Shown piece by piece: positions 26,350 to 34,787 of a stretch of DNA of 64,000 nucleotides. The stretch is from Halostella pelagica (GTDB lineage: Archaea; Halobacteriota; Halobacteria; Halobacteriales; Natronoarchaeaceae). Where the stretch lies: contig CP040678.1 in assembly GCA_005954745.1 (NCBI GenBank), forward strand, positions 1,054,001 to 1,118,000, written 5' to 3'. Both the position numbers and the translations under genes were made by a program. The notes under the pieces were generated by a model. That model made no database searches. It was given only the letters and a program-made list of their open reading frames with translations, and was not told where the DNA came from. Position 1 is the first letter of the stretch, and each line of letters opens with the position of its first letter.

Positions 26350-27087
26350 TTAGTTGATATTTGCGACGGTCCGCCGGTAGGTGTCGTCGAGATCAGAACC
26401 GCCGAGTGCTGTGTAGAGGTTGATGAGGTCCGCGACGTCACTGAGACAGTAGTCTTTGAGGAGTTGCTTGAGTTCGCGGTGGACGCTGGTATGTTCAATG
26501 TCGGCTTCGATGTTTTGTACGTATTTGTTGCCGAGGACTTGCCCGATGTGCTTGCCGTGGACAGCTTTCCCGTCTATTCCAGAGAGGTAGTTGTCGGGGA
26601 AGTCGTAGTCGTCGTACCAGACGCTGTCGTTGTCGATCCCAACAAGGTCGTAGACTTTCCAGTCAGGCAGGATGTGCTGGTCGTCCCAGAGCTCGGCTTC
26701 GTACTCGTCGGCGGCCGCGAGCGCGACATCAACGTGGTTCTCGAACAAGGCTTCTGTGCGTGGTAAGAAGTCTTGGTCAGCACTATCGTCGATGTCGCGG
26801 GCCCAGTTCAGCAAATGCGTGCCGTCGAACCAGGTACCGTTGTACGTGAGGAGACGATCTACGCTGCGGTCATCACACCACTCGAAGAGGCGCTCGTAGA
26901 GATCAATCGTATACTGGTCGTCCCAATCGCCGCTCCGAAACAACACCTCGGTTTCTGGTGTATCGTTCAGGTCGCCAGCGTACGCGAGGCTGACAGCGAA
27001 GAATTCGAAGTACTGGGTGTCGTTCGAGTTGTCGGGCGGCTCTTCGAACGGGCTCGCAGTTTCAATGTCGATGACAAGTGTTCCCAT
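26350..27087 (-). CDS. DEDD 3'-5' exonuclease (RNase H-like)
   Basis: A 245-residue acidic protein with all three exonuclease motifs of the group related to the family B polymerase proofreading domain: LVIDIETASPF (Asp7, Glu9), LLTYNGTWFDGTHLL (Asn and Asp) and DYCLSDVADLINLY (Tyr and Asp). The region between the first two motifs holds the EFFAVSLAYAGD strand expected of the fold. It should degrade DNA or RNA from the 3' end with two metal ions. It is monocistronic, with 150-base gaps on both sides. It resembles, but is not close to, the partial exonuclease at the left edge. Confidence 0.75.
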   Translation of the reverse strand: MGTLVIDIETASPFEEPPDNSNDTQYFEFFAVSLAYAGDLNDTPETEVLFRSGDWDDQYTIDLYERLFEWCDDRSVDRLLTYNGTWFDGTHLLNWARDIDDSADQDFLPRTEALFENHVDVALAAADEYEAELWDDQHILPDWKVYDLVGIDNDSVWYDDYDFPDNYLSGIDGKAVHGKHIGQVLGNKYVQNIEADIEHTSVHRELKQLLKDYCLSDVADLINLYTALGGSDLDDTYRRTVANIN

Positions 27088-27237
27088 CTAAACAGACCTT
27101 CTGACGTAGTGCGCGTCGGACAGTGGCATGTTTGTTGTGGACGCCGCTCCGGAATTCAAACCGCAGAGTAACCGATAGAATCCCTGTCTACCCCTATGAT
27201 TTTTCTCCTGACCGAGTAATTATTGATTTACTTACGA

Positions 27238-28584
27238 ATGACGGGGATTGCCATTATTACAGCTGGACGTGAGGACGCCTATCAGGATTATCTGCAGTCT
27301 GTGAAGGGAGGGCATGACCCTGCTGAGTTTGAGGGACATCTTCCTGACACTGAAGTTGAGGCCGTTACTGATTCAGAGACGGAGAAGGTGCATCTTTGGG
27401 GAACCTCAGTTGATTCGAAGTGGCAGTTCGTGGAGGGTGGGGACATCGCGTTAATCTACCGGGATGGGAGGTACATTGCGCAGGCCACTGTTGTTCGGAC
27501 ACGTGATGATCTTGACCTAGCTGAGCATCTCTGGCGTACTGAGGGGAATCCGTGGGATCCTGAAAGTCCGTGGCGGTATTTGGTGTTCTTGACTGGTGTG
27601 GCGGAGATTGATGTGGATGTCGAGTCGTTCAACGAGCTTGTTGGGTACCAATATAATTATATCCCGCAGGGGTTCAGTCGGGTGTCGGATTCGCGTATCC
27701 GCGGCATAGAGGATGCGTATGAGTCCGTTGAAACCGCGGTTAATGAGTTGACAGGGAGCGGTGTCCGAGTTCATGAGTTTGATGAGGAGCCGTCGCAGGA
27801 GGAATCTGAAGAGGAACAGGAACTCGATCTGGGAGAGCGTATCGTTGCGGCGAGTCGGGATGGTGACCAGTATGAGGAGTTGGAAGAGCTTGTCGCTAAG
27901 GCGTTCTCTCGGTTGGGGTTTGAGGCACGGTGGATTGAAGGTGGGGACGATACGGATGTCGAGGTTACGGCACCGATTCATGCGGTCGTTGAAGTGAAGG
28001 CGCGAAGCAGTGGGACGCTGGCATCGCCAGATGCAACGCGAATCCAAGGGCATAAAGAGCGACATTCGGCCGACAAAGCGATTGTGGTTGCACCTGGCTT
28101 CACCCCGGCGGCAATTGAAGATGCGGACCGGCAAGGAATCGTCCTCCTTGCGACCAATCACCTCCAGGCGCTCCTAGAACGGCGTGATGCCTATGGAATC
28201 CCGCCAGAAGCACTCGCAACATATCTCACTGAACCGGGTGCATTCCAAGATGACCGCTTAGATCAGATCGATGATGAACTACGGACTCGTCTCGGTGGTA
28301 CGGAGGACTTGCTCGCCGTGATGGAAGCGCTTCAACGAGCAAATCCAGAGGAAGGGACCGCTGACCGGCTCCGCTTGATTTTGAAAGGCATGTACAATGA
28401 GGAGCGGGTTCCGGACCAGCACGTCATTGAACAGTCGCTCAACCTATTGGCTCACCCAAGCATCCAACTGGCAGAGTACGAAGAAGGACAGTACCAGCCG
28501 ACAACAACCAAAGAGAATGCAGAAGTCCTGCTCCGACGGTTCGGGAATCTCATCACCGAAGTTAGTAAGTCAGGTGAAGAGTGA
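27238..28584 (+). CDS. Mrr-like restriction endonuclease with EVE/PUA-like N domain
   Basis: A 448-residue protein. The N-terminal 130 residues (VHLWGTSVDSKWQFVEGGD, then IALIYRDGRYIAQATVV) look like an EVE/PUA-type fold, which in restriction enzymes often reads modified bases; this assignment is an inference. After an acidic linker comes a PD-(D/E)XK domain of the Mrr type: YEELEELVAKAFSRLGFEAR, then DTDVEVTAPIHAVVEVKARS (Asp, Glu-x-Lys) and HKERHSADKAIVVAPGFTPAA. The C-terminal 130 residues are helical. The ATG at 27238 is preferred over an upstream alternative start. It ends 5 bases from the convergent 28590-29822 gene. A modification-dependent type IV restriction role is the best guess. 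Confidence 0.7.
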   Translation: MTGIAIITAGREDAYQDYLQSVKGGHDPAEFEGHLPDTEVEAVTDSETEKVHLWGTSVDSKWQFVEGGDIALIYRDGRYIAQATVVRTRDDLDLAEHLWRTEGNPWDPESPWRYLVFLTGVAEIDVDVESFNELVGYQYNYIPQGFSRVSDSRIRGIEDAYESVETAVNELTGSGVRVHEFDEEPSQEESEEEQELDLGERIVAASRDGDQYEELEELVAKAFSRLGFEARWIEGGDDTDVEVTAPIHAVVEVKARSSGTLASPDATRIQGHKERHSADKAIVVAPGFTPAAIEDADRQGIVLLATNHLQALLERRDAYGIPPEALATYLTEPGAFQDDRLDQIDDELRTRLGGTEDLLAVMEALQRANPEEGTADRLRLILKGMYNEERVPDQHVIEQSLNLLAHPSIQLAEYEEGQYQPTTTKENAEVLLRRFGNLITEVSKSGEE

Positions 28585-28589
28585 GCCAG

Positions 28590-29822
28590 TCAGAGTCCGA
28601 CCGCTTGATTTAGCGTCCACTCGTTCGATAGGACTTCGTCCTTGTCATCGGTCCCACCTTCCGTGAGCAGTCCGATGTGCCGAAGGTGGTATTTGAACTG
28701 GAAGTGAATGCCCGATTTGTACACGGTCGGATCGATAAGCACTGATTCGTCGATGTCACCGTCGGCGGTGAGGACGTCTTCGCGCCTGGATTGGGCGAAG
28801 AATACTTCCACGGTGAGTGGTTGGTTGATGCGGCAGGCTTCTCGCGCGACGTCGTCGATGGTTGCGGGTTTGATACCGCGTTGGTGGAGGCGTTCGAGTG
28901 CTCCGATGATGAGTTGCGTTGGGTCGTACTGGATGGCGACTGAGCGGGCGAATTGCGCCCAGCGGGGTGCGAGGTCGGTGAACGGTGTGGATCGGCCTTT
29001 CCAGGAGGCGAATTCGTCGAGTGCAGCATCGACGGTTCCGTGTTGAGTGCGAGCGAAGCGGACGACTTCTGCGCCGAGGTGCGTGAGTGTCTCTCCAGTG
29101 GGCCGGTTGTCGACGAGACCGAGGAGGATTGCGCCGCGGCGACCACCTGACACGCTGTTGATGACGTGTTCGGAGTAGATGTCGTGGGTATCACCTTCTA
29201 CGGCAAGGGCGAGTCCGTAGCCAAGGTAGTTCTTCGGATGGTTTACCGGGAAGCTGCCTTCGGTGAGTCGTTGCGTTGTGGCTTGGAATCGGATGGCGTC
29301 GATAGTGGTGGAGAAGTCACCGACCCCGGTGACGCGGGCAGGTTCGACGAGCGTTGCGTCGTGCGGGCTTTCGACACCAATGACGCCGATGTTAAGATCG
29401 CGGGCTAGCGCACGTGCCTGGTCCGAGATGCTTTGTACAGGGGCAGCAACGTACCCGATGTTGACTTCGGACAGGTGGCCGTGAGCCTGATTGATGCCGC
29501 GACGGATGTCCGCAGCACTCGGATCGCTATTGTGGCCTTTCGCTTCGATAACAGCAACAGGGGTTGTCGTGGCGTCTGCGTTCAGGACTTCGAGCGCGGG
29601 CATCCCGACGCCGAGGAGATCAGGTTCACCGTCGGCAAGGCGAATCGTATTGTATGGCGCAAGACGACTGCGCAGATCTTCAGTGATTTCCCACCCACCC
29701 CACGTCGGTTTCGTGAACTGGGTTTCCGTAACAGCGTAGTGGTCTGGACTGGTATCGAGATTCGGGTAGAGTGTCTCTTTTGCGGCAGCGAGAACGGCGG
29801 GTTCGGTGAGTGTTGCTGCCAT
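28590..29822 (-). CDS. PD-(D/E)XK nuclease-like protein
   Basis: A 410-residue protein. The region EPDLLGVGMPALEVLNADAT followed by TPVAVIEAKGHNSD gives an Asp, then Glu-x-Lys arrangement. The next helix, AADIRRGINQAHGHLSEV, carries the Gln often seen after the core in this nuclease superfamily. The C-terminal half (from about residue 200) is a separate domain with a helical pattern that ends in LRHIGLLTEGG, reminiscent of a winged helix. It closely resembles no named restriction enzyme that I recognise. It runs tail-to-tail with the Mrr-like gene, with only 5 bases between stops, and sits 52 bases downstream of the end of the Hsp90-like ATPase gene on the same strand, so those two may share a transcript. 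Confidence 0.6.
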   Translation of the reverse strand: MAATLTEPAVLAAAKETLYPNLDTSPDHYAVTETQFTKPTWGGWEITEDLRSRLAPYNTIRLADGEPDLLGVGMPALEVLNADATTTPVAVIEAKGHNSDPSAADIRRGINQAHGHLSEVNIGYVAAPVQSISDQARALARDLNIGVIGVESPHDATLVEPARVTGVGDFSTTIDAIRFQATTQRLTEGSFPVNHPKNYLGYGLALAVEGDTHDIYSEHVINSVSGGRRGAILLGLVDNRPTGETLTHLGAEVVRFARTQHGTVDAALDEFASWKGRSTPFTDLAPRWAQFARSVAIQYDPTQLIIGALERLHQRGIKPATIDDVAREACRINQPLTVEVFFAQSRREDVLTADGDIDESVLIDPTVYKSGIHFQFKYHLRHIGLLTEGGTDDKDEVLSNEWTLNQAVGL

Positions 29823-29881
29823 TACGACCGTTAATCTTGCTCAAATATCATTAAACTGAGGTTCGGATATCCCCTTGCGAG

Positions 29882-32800
29882 CTACTTGGTCTGATTCAGG
29901 GGTATTTCTTTGACTGTTCCTCCCTTTGAGAAGCGCTTCGTATTCACGGTGAGGGATATCGAGGTTTGTTCCTCTGGCTTAGCTCTAAGGATTCCCGATG
30001 GATTTTGAATGGTTCGAATGAACGGGTAACCAGAGGAGTCTAGTCCGAGATCTGCAACGACATACAGATAATAATTGTCTTGCAGTTCATCGTACGTCGC
30101 AGTGTTCCATTCATTTAAAGAAATGGAAACGTCGCCGTCTCCTTTTTGTGATTTAACCTCAATGAGCCGGTCAACTTTGGGGTTGGTGTCGTCGCTATCT
30201 GGATGGACAGTAAGAATGTCGAAGCCTGGATATGTGAAGTCGAGACCGATATCATGGGTGAGCCAATCGAGGACGGGTTTCGATTTGATACTTCTCCGTG
30301 CTCGCACCATGTGGGAGCGGTCGTCCACATGGAACACGTACTCCTCTGGGTCGTCCACGCCTGTTTCGGCTTGTAGCCGTGAACACTCGAAGCTATACGC
30401 GATCTCCCGGCCAACTTGATTAATCGCCTCTCGAATTCCACCTAATCCTGGAGACGACGACGCAGTCTTTTGAGAGTCACTGTTTGACCCGCTACTCCCT
30501 GATCCCCCTCCATTTGTGATTATTCCGCCGTCAACACCTGCGCCTTCGATTTCGGTCCCGTCTTCGAGAGTGATCGTCAAATCGTCCGGGTTCCACAGCT
30601 GTTCGGCAGGATCAGTATCTGCACCTTGGTTACGAGTCGAACCATCATCACTCTCCCCCGGAGTGTCCCCCGACGAGACCGCCTCTCCGGGGGTAGGAGT
30701 CTTTGGTTGCCCTGGTGCGTCACCAGCGCCATCATCACTGACGCTGCCTAGACCAATCGAACTACCGCGCTGCCCAGTTACTGGACCATCAAGCAAATCA
30801 CGGGGCGCGTCTAGCAGGTCGAGTCGTTGCTCCCGTTCTAGCTTCGAATCTGTCTGGAGAATGAGAACGACATCGCCGATATTCGGATATTCGAGAAACT
30901 CGCAAAGAGCCTTAGCGACGGTGTCCATCATACCACGAACACCGTCACTGGAAGCGTGGATATAGGGAGTTCGTCGTACACCGCCGCGTTCGGGTGATTG
31001 TATGAACCAAGGCGGTTCTGCGCGCTCACTGTAATCTTCCAGTCGGTACACAACATCCAATGAACCCACGACGGTGACTTCGTCGATGAACCGCTCAAGA
31101 GCGTCGGCGTCCTCCGCCTGTTGTGACGGTCGGTCACGCGAAAGTAGGCAACGAATTGCGTCCGTGCGTTCTGTAAGGAAGGTCTGAGCGCTCGTAGTTA
31201 ATTCGCTGCGTCGACTGGACTCGGGGTCTAGAAGTTCCGTCTCGACAGCGTTCAGTAATGGCTGCATGCCGAAATATCGACCGTACGCTCCCGCCTCATT
31301 TTCCTGAAGAATGAATACTGGGGGATCAGACAGCGGTATCTGCTGGCGTTCGCCACGAGAGGTGACGTAGAATGCATGGTTAGCGTCACGAAGCTCGTAC
31401 TCACCTTCGGACCCTTCACAGACAACAGGCGTTGATTCGAGGTCCCTCTCACTCTCCTGCCAGATTTCCGGTGGATCACGCTTCTGCCGTGACGGCATCA
31501 CCATCGCCAATTCTCGATACGCGGTTCGGAGCGTTGGCAAAGCTTCGTCAATCTCCGAATTAGTCATCATATCTGCTCGATTCGCCAGCAACTGACAGAC
31601 GAGTTCTGCGTCTGCAGGTTGGAAATCACTGCTGGCAATCGTGGCTCGGATGCCGAGTGACTGGCATAGCGCATCCGGGGGATCTCCAATTCGTGTTTCG
31701 ATACCGTCGTGGAGTACTGGAAGTAGAACCGTTCCCTGTTGGTCAATCGTGAATTGTTCGATCAGTGAATCGGTTCGTTGCCAGACCCGTGTTGGCTTAT
31801 ACTGACCGTGGATTGATGGGCACCAGTCGGTTTCTCGAAGTTCCCATAACCATAGGTTTCTCCCAAGAGGGTAGCGTTCAGTCGAATTTGGGACGCCTTT
31901 GTTTCGACTGGCAACCTGGTTGGCACTAACAGAGTGACCACCGACACCGACAGCTGTTGCCTCACTGTATCGCATCTCCCACCAGTATGCGAGATGGCAG
32001 AAGAGTCGAATGGCCACACTCTCATCGGCTTCGGCGGCATCGCGGATTGCAGGCCAGAATTCCAAGCGGTTGGCACGGTAAATCGACGTGTTGTTGCGCT
32101 CACTAGCGGTGCTGTCGTCAACGGCCTTTTGCAGTTGCTCTCGGAAGCGATCCCAGGTTGACTGATGTAGTGCACCTAACGTTGGGTGTTTTTCTGAGGG
32201 GCGGCCAAGATCGGCTGTCGCTCCGTATTCGCGTTCTTTTTCGGGATTGAACAGCGGTGTGAGCCGTAGGTGTGGTGTAACTCCGAGCCATTGGAAGAAG
32301 GCGAACCACGCGTCACGAACGGTCGTTTCCTTATCCGTCTCTTTCGCGTCCGCCTCCGCCTCAAGTTCCGCATCCGTGAGTAGTGTCTCTGGTGTGGCGA
32401 GAACTGGCGGGTCTACGTCGTGTGCTGCATCGAGAACGGGGAGTGGTGATGCCCAATCTGGGAATGACTCATCAAACCAGTCCTCGCCGAAGTAGACTTC
32501 GTAGGCAGGCTCCCATCCGTGGTTCTTAGTTGGGACAGGGAGCATACAGAGTCGGTAGAGTTCCTCTTCCTTTCGCGGCTCATGGACGAGTGGGTTCGAG
32601 GGTTTTACCGTCTCTCCAGCAAGTTCCCGCAGAACACGGAGTTGTGATATTGATTTTAGGTCAGAAGTGTCACCGATTGGTGTTCTGCTTCGAGGAAGTC
32701 GTGGAAGAATAACTGCCTGGGCGAACGACTGGAAATCGAACGTTTCGATATTCCAGATCGAGGCCAATTCCGATTGGAAATCATCTGCGTCTCCGTGTTC

Positions 32801-34675
32801 TCCGCGAGGACGAGTCCATCCTTCTGGACGATAGATTTGTGGGGCGAGGAACTGAACCCCAGTCAGTTCTACCCGAAGGTCGAAATCTTCGGGCGGGAAA
32901 AGTAAGTTCACGGACTCAGTTGAGACGCGATTGATGCGACCATCATCGGTTACCGAGACTGGGAAAACGGGTTCCTCTGAACAGGCGTTGAAAAACCGGT
33001 CCCTGATATCTGTATCGCTGGCGACGGACTCAACGCCGATAAGCACATGTAGGACTGGGTCAACTTTGCGGCGAAGCCCGACATCGTCAAATGATCGAAT
33101 CGGGACCCGTGTAGGAGGGGCAGCAGCAAGTACTGATGGTACTTCGTCGGCGTTTAGGCTCTCAACCCCTAGCGAATGAAGCGTGTGAATACTGGCGTCT
33201 TGGAGGAGAGGTACTGCCGGGAAGCGTCGTGATTGCGGATCAATTTTGTCTGGAACTTCGCCATCTCCATAGAGAGAAGCGATCTCAGATCCGATCCAGC
33301 GAGCATTCTCGTGTGAGTACGGTAGAATCAATTCCGAGGGCGAATGTCGGTTCTCTGAAACTCGACACGCTAAATCGTCATCGACAGCTGGGAGAAAGTT
33401 AGCCTCCCACAATTCCTCAGCAAGTGCCGAGGCGAGGTATGCCGGTGCATCACGAGAAAGCGCATCTTCGTAATACCGGATACATGAAAGAAACTCATCG
33501 ACTGTCGTCCCAGTGCCAGTTGCGTACTCAAGCACATCAGACGCGATTAATTCTGCAAGTTCATCAAGCAGAAACGCATTATACCCATTCTGCTCGTCTA
33601 CGACGGGAATTCCGGTTCGTGAACTGTCAGGCTTGAATGCTCCGTTGATCAACAGCGGGAACGGGCTTGGTTCTTCGGTGGGCAGAAACAAATGGATATT
33701 AGGTGCTGTATTGAACGGTTTGAGGTGTACTTTGTCCTCTCGTTCTTCATACCGGAGGGCCGCACCGATTTCTGTATATTCGACGGACTCCCAATGGGGT
33801 CCTTCGAGCCCTTCTCGGTTCGTAACTGGGATGTCGGCCTTGCGAAACTTGATGTAATGGTGCTGTTCTGCATCGGGGCCCCACTCTGCCTGGGTCCCAT
33901 CACAGGTTATATCGATTTTTGAACTTGTGACGTTCTCTTTCAATTCCCCAGCAATTCCGGACCTGCTCAGTTCCCACACTAACTCATCTCCATCGATTGC
34001 GATCTCCAGCTGCTCCAAATTCCGAAGGAAGAGCATGATTTGTGGGTCGAGATCAGCGAGACGCTGCTTGATTGTCTCGTAGCGACCCTCTCGTAGCTCA
34101 AATTCGAACACCGTTGTGAACGGTGAGTCATCAGCTAGGAGTTCCTGTACACGCGTGGGTCGGTCTTCGGGGACAAAAGGTATCGTTAGTACGGGTATGT
34201 CACTCGGATTTAATTCACGGTCTAATTCTAGTTCAGAGACGATTGTTTCGTACGCTCTTTGCCGGTCAAATTGGAAATCATAGGTTGTGGAGTACGCTAC
34301 TGGAGAGTTCGTGATTTCCAAGACGGACGTGAAGCCTCGGCCTTTCTGTCCAATAGTGGCATGCTCGTCGCTTTTTGAGCTCTTCCCGAGGATACACAGT
34401 GCTCTAACGTTCTCTTCAGTAAACGGCGCACCTGTGTGAGCCATGTACAATCGATCATCGTATAATTCAAATCTAGCTCGTTGATTTTTTTGCTCGTCTA
34501 AGACATCGTCGGCGTTCTGAACTAATTCGTATATAAATCGGCCATGGTAGTTACTTTGATTCTCAGATTCGTTCCCGATATCCCCGTCAATGCGACCTGG
34601 CTGACTTCGGTATGCTCCGAGACATTCTTTTCGTATCTCCGACAATAAGGAATCCGTTGAGGGTGCCTGTGACAT
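29882..34675 (-). CDS. Sacsin-type Hsp90-like ATPase with DUF3883 C terminus
   Basis: A 1,597-residue protein. The N terminus has a GHKL (Hsp90/sacsin) ATPase: FIYELVQNADDVLDE, the N box, at about residues 48-62, then LYMAHTGAPF and IGQKGRGFTSVLE. A long middle of about 1,100 residues is of unknown fold. A Ser/Gly/Thr/Asp-rich linker at about 1330-1430 leads to a C-terminal DUF3883/Mrr-like nuclease fold with YPGFDILTVHPDSDD then VDRLIEVKSQ, giving Asp and Glu-x-Lys. ATPases joined to DUF3883 are frequent in defence islands, and the nuclease part suggests nucleic-acid cleavage gated by the ATPase. The ATG at 34675 is used; a TTG lies one codon upstream. No methylase or other partner is adjacent except possibly the PD-(D/E)XK gene downstream. 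Confidence 0.75.
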   Translation of the reverse strand: MSQAPSTDSLLSEIRKECLGAYRSQPGRIDGDIGNESENQSNYHGRFIYELVQNADDVLDEQKNQRARFELYDDRLYMAHTGAPFTEENVRALCILGKSSKSDEHATIGQKGRGFTSVLEITNSPVAYSTTYDFQFDRQRAYETIVSELELDRELNPSDIPVLTIPFVPEDRPTRVQELLADDSPFTTVFEFELREGRYETIKQRLADLDPQIMLFLRNLEQLEIAIDGDELVWELSRSGIAGELKENVTSSKIDITCDGTQAEWGPDAEQHHYIKFRKADIPVTNREGLEGPHWESVEYTEIGAALRYEEREDKVHLKPFNTAPNIHLFLPTEEPSPFPLLINGAFKPDSSRTGIPVVDEQNGYNAFLLDELAELIASDVLEYATGTGTTVDEFLSCIRYYEDALSRDAPAYLASALAEELWEANFLPAVDDDLACRVSENRHSPSELILPYSHENARWIGSEIASLYGDGEVPDKIDPQSRRFPAVPLLQDASIHTLHSLGVESLNADEVPSVLAAAPPTRVPIRSFDDVGLRRKVDPVLHVLIGVESVASDTDIRDRFFNACSEEPVFPVSVTDDGRINRVSTESVNLLFPPEDFDLRVELTGVQFLAPQIYRPEGWTRPRGEHGDADDFQSELASIWNIETFDFQSFAQAVILPRLPRSRTPIGDTSDLKSISQLRVLRELAGETVKPSNPLVHEPRKEEELYRLCMLPVPTKNHGWEPAYEVYFGEDWFDESFPDWASPLPVLDAAHDVDPPVLATPETLLTDAELEAEADAKETDKETTVRDAWFAFFQWLGVTPHLRLTPLFNPEKEREYGATADLGRPSEKHPTLGALHQSTWDRFREQLQKAVDDSTASERNNTSIYRANRLEFWPAIRDAAEADESVAIRLFCHLAYWWEMRYSEATAVGVGGHSVSANQVASRNKGVPNSTERYPLGRNLWLWELRETDWCPSIHGQYKPTRVWQRTDSLIEQFTIDQQGTVLLPVLHDGIETRIGDPPDALCQSLGIRATIASSDFQPADAELVCQLLANRADMMTNSEIDEALPTLRTAYRELAMVMPSRQKRDPPEIWQESERDLESTPVVCEGSEGEYELRDANHAFYVTSRGERQQIPLSDPPVFILQENEAGAYGRYFGMQPLLNAVETELLDPESSRRSELTTSAQTFLTERTDAIRCLLSRDRPSQQAEDADALERFIDEVTVVGSLDVVYRLEDYSERAEPPWFIQSPERGGVRRTPYIHASSDGVRGMMDTVAKALCEFLEYPNIGDVVLILQTDSKLEREQRLDLLDAPRDLLDGPVTGQRGSSIGLGSVSDDGAGDAPGQPKTPTPGEAVSSGDTPGESDDGSTRNQGADTDPAEQLWNPDDLTITLEDGTEIEGAGVDGGIITNGGGSGSSGSNSDSQKTASSSPGLGGIREAINQVGREIAYSFECSRLQAETGVDDPEEYVFHVDDRSHMVRARRSIKSKPVLDWLTHDIGLDFTYPGFDILTVHPDSDDTNPKVDRLIEVKSQKGDGDVSISLNEWNTATYDELQDNYYLYVVADLGLDSSGYPFIRTIQNPSGILRAKPEEQTSISLTVNTKRFSKGGTVKEIPLNQTK

Positions 34676-34787
34676 CAATTACCGTAGCACTATGTCATCC
34701 ATTCGGAATAAGTACTTTGCCCTCCATCAGCTGCCGACATAATGCTCGATGTGCGTAATTCTGAGGGCATACTAAGTCCTATAAATA

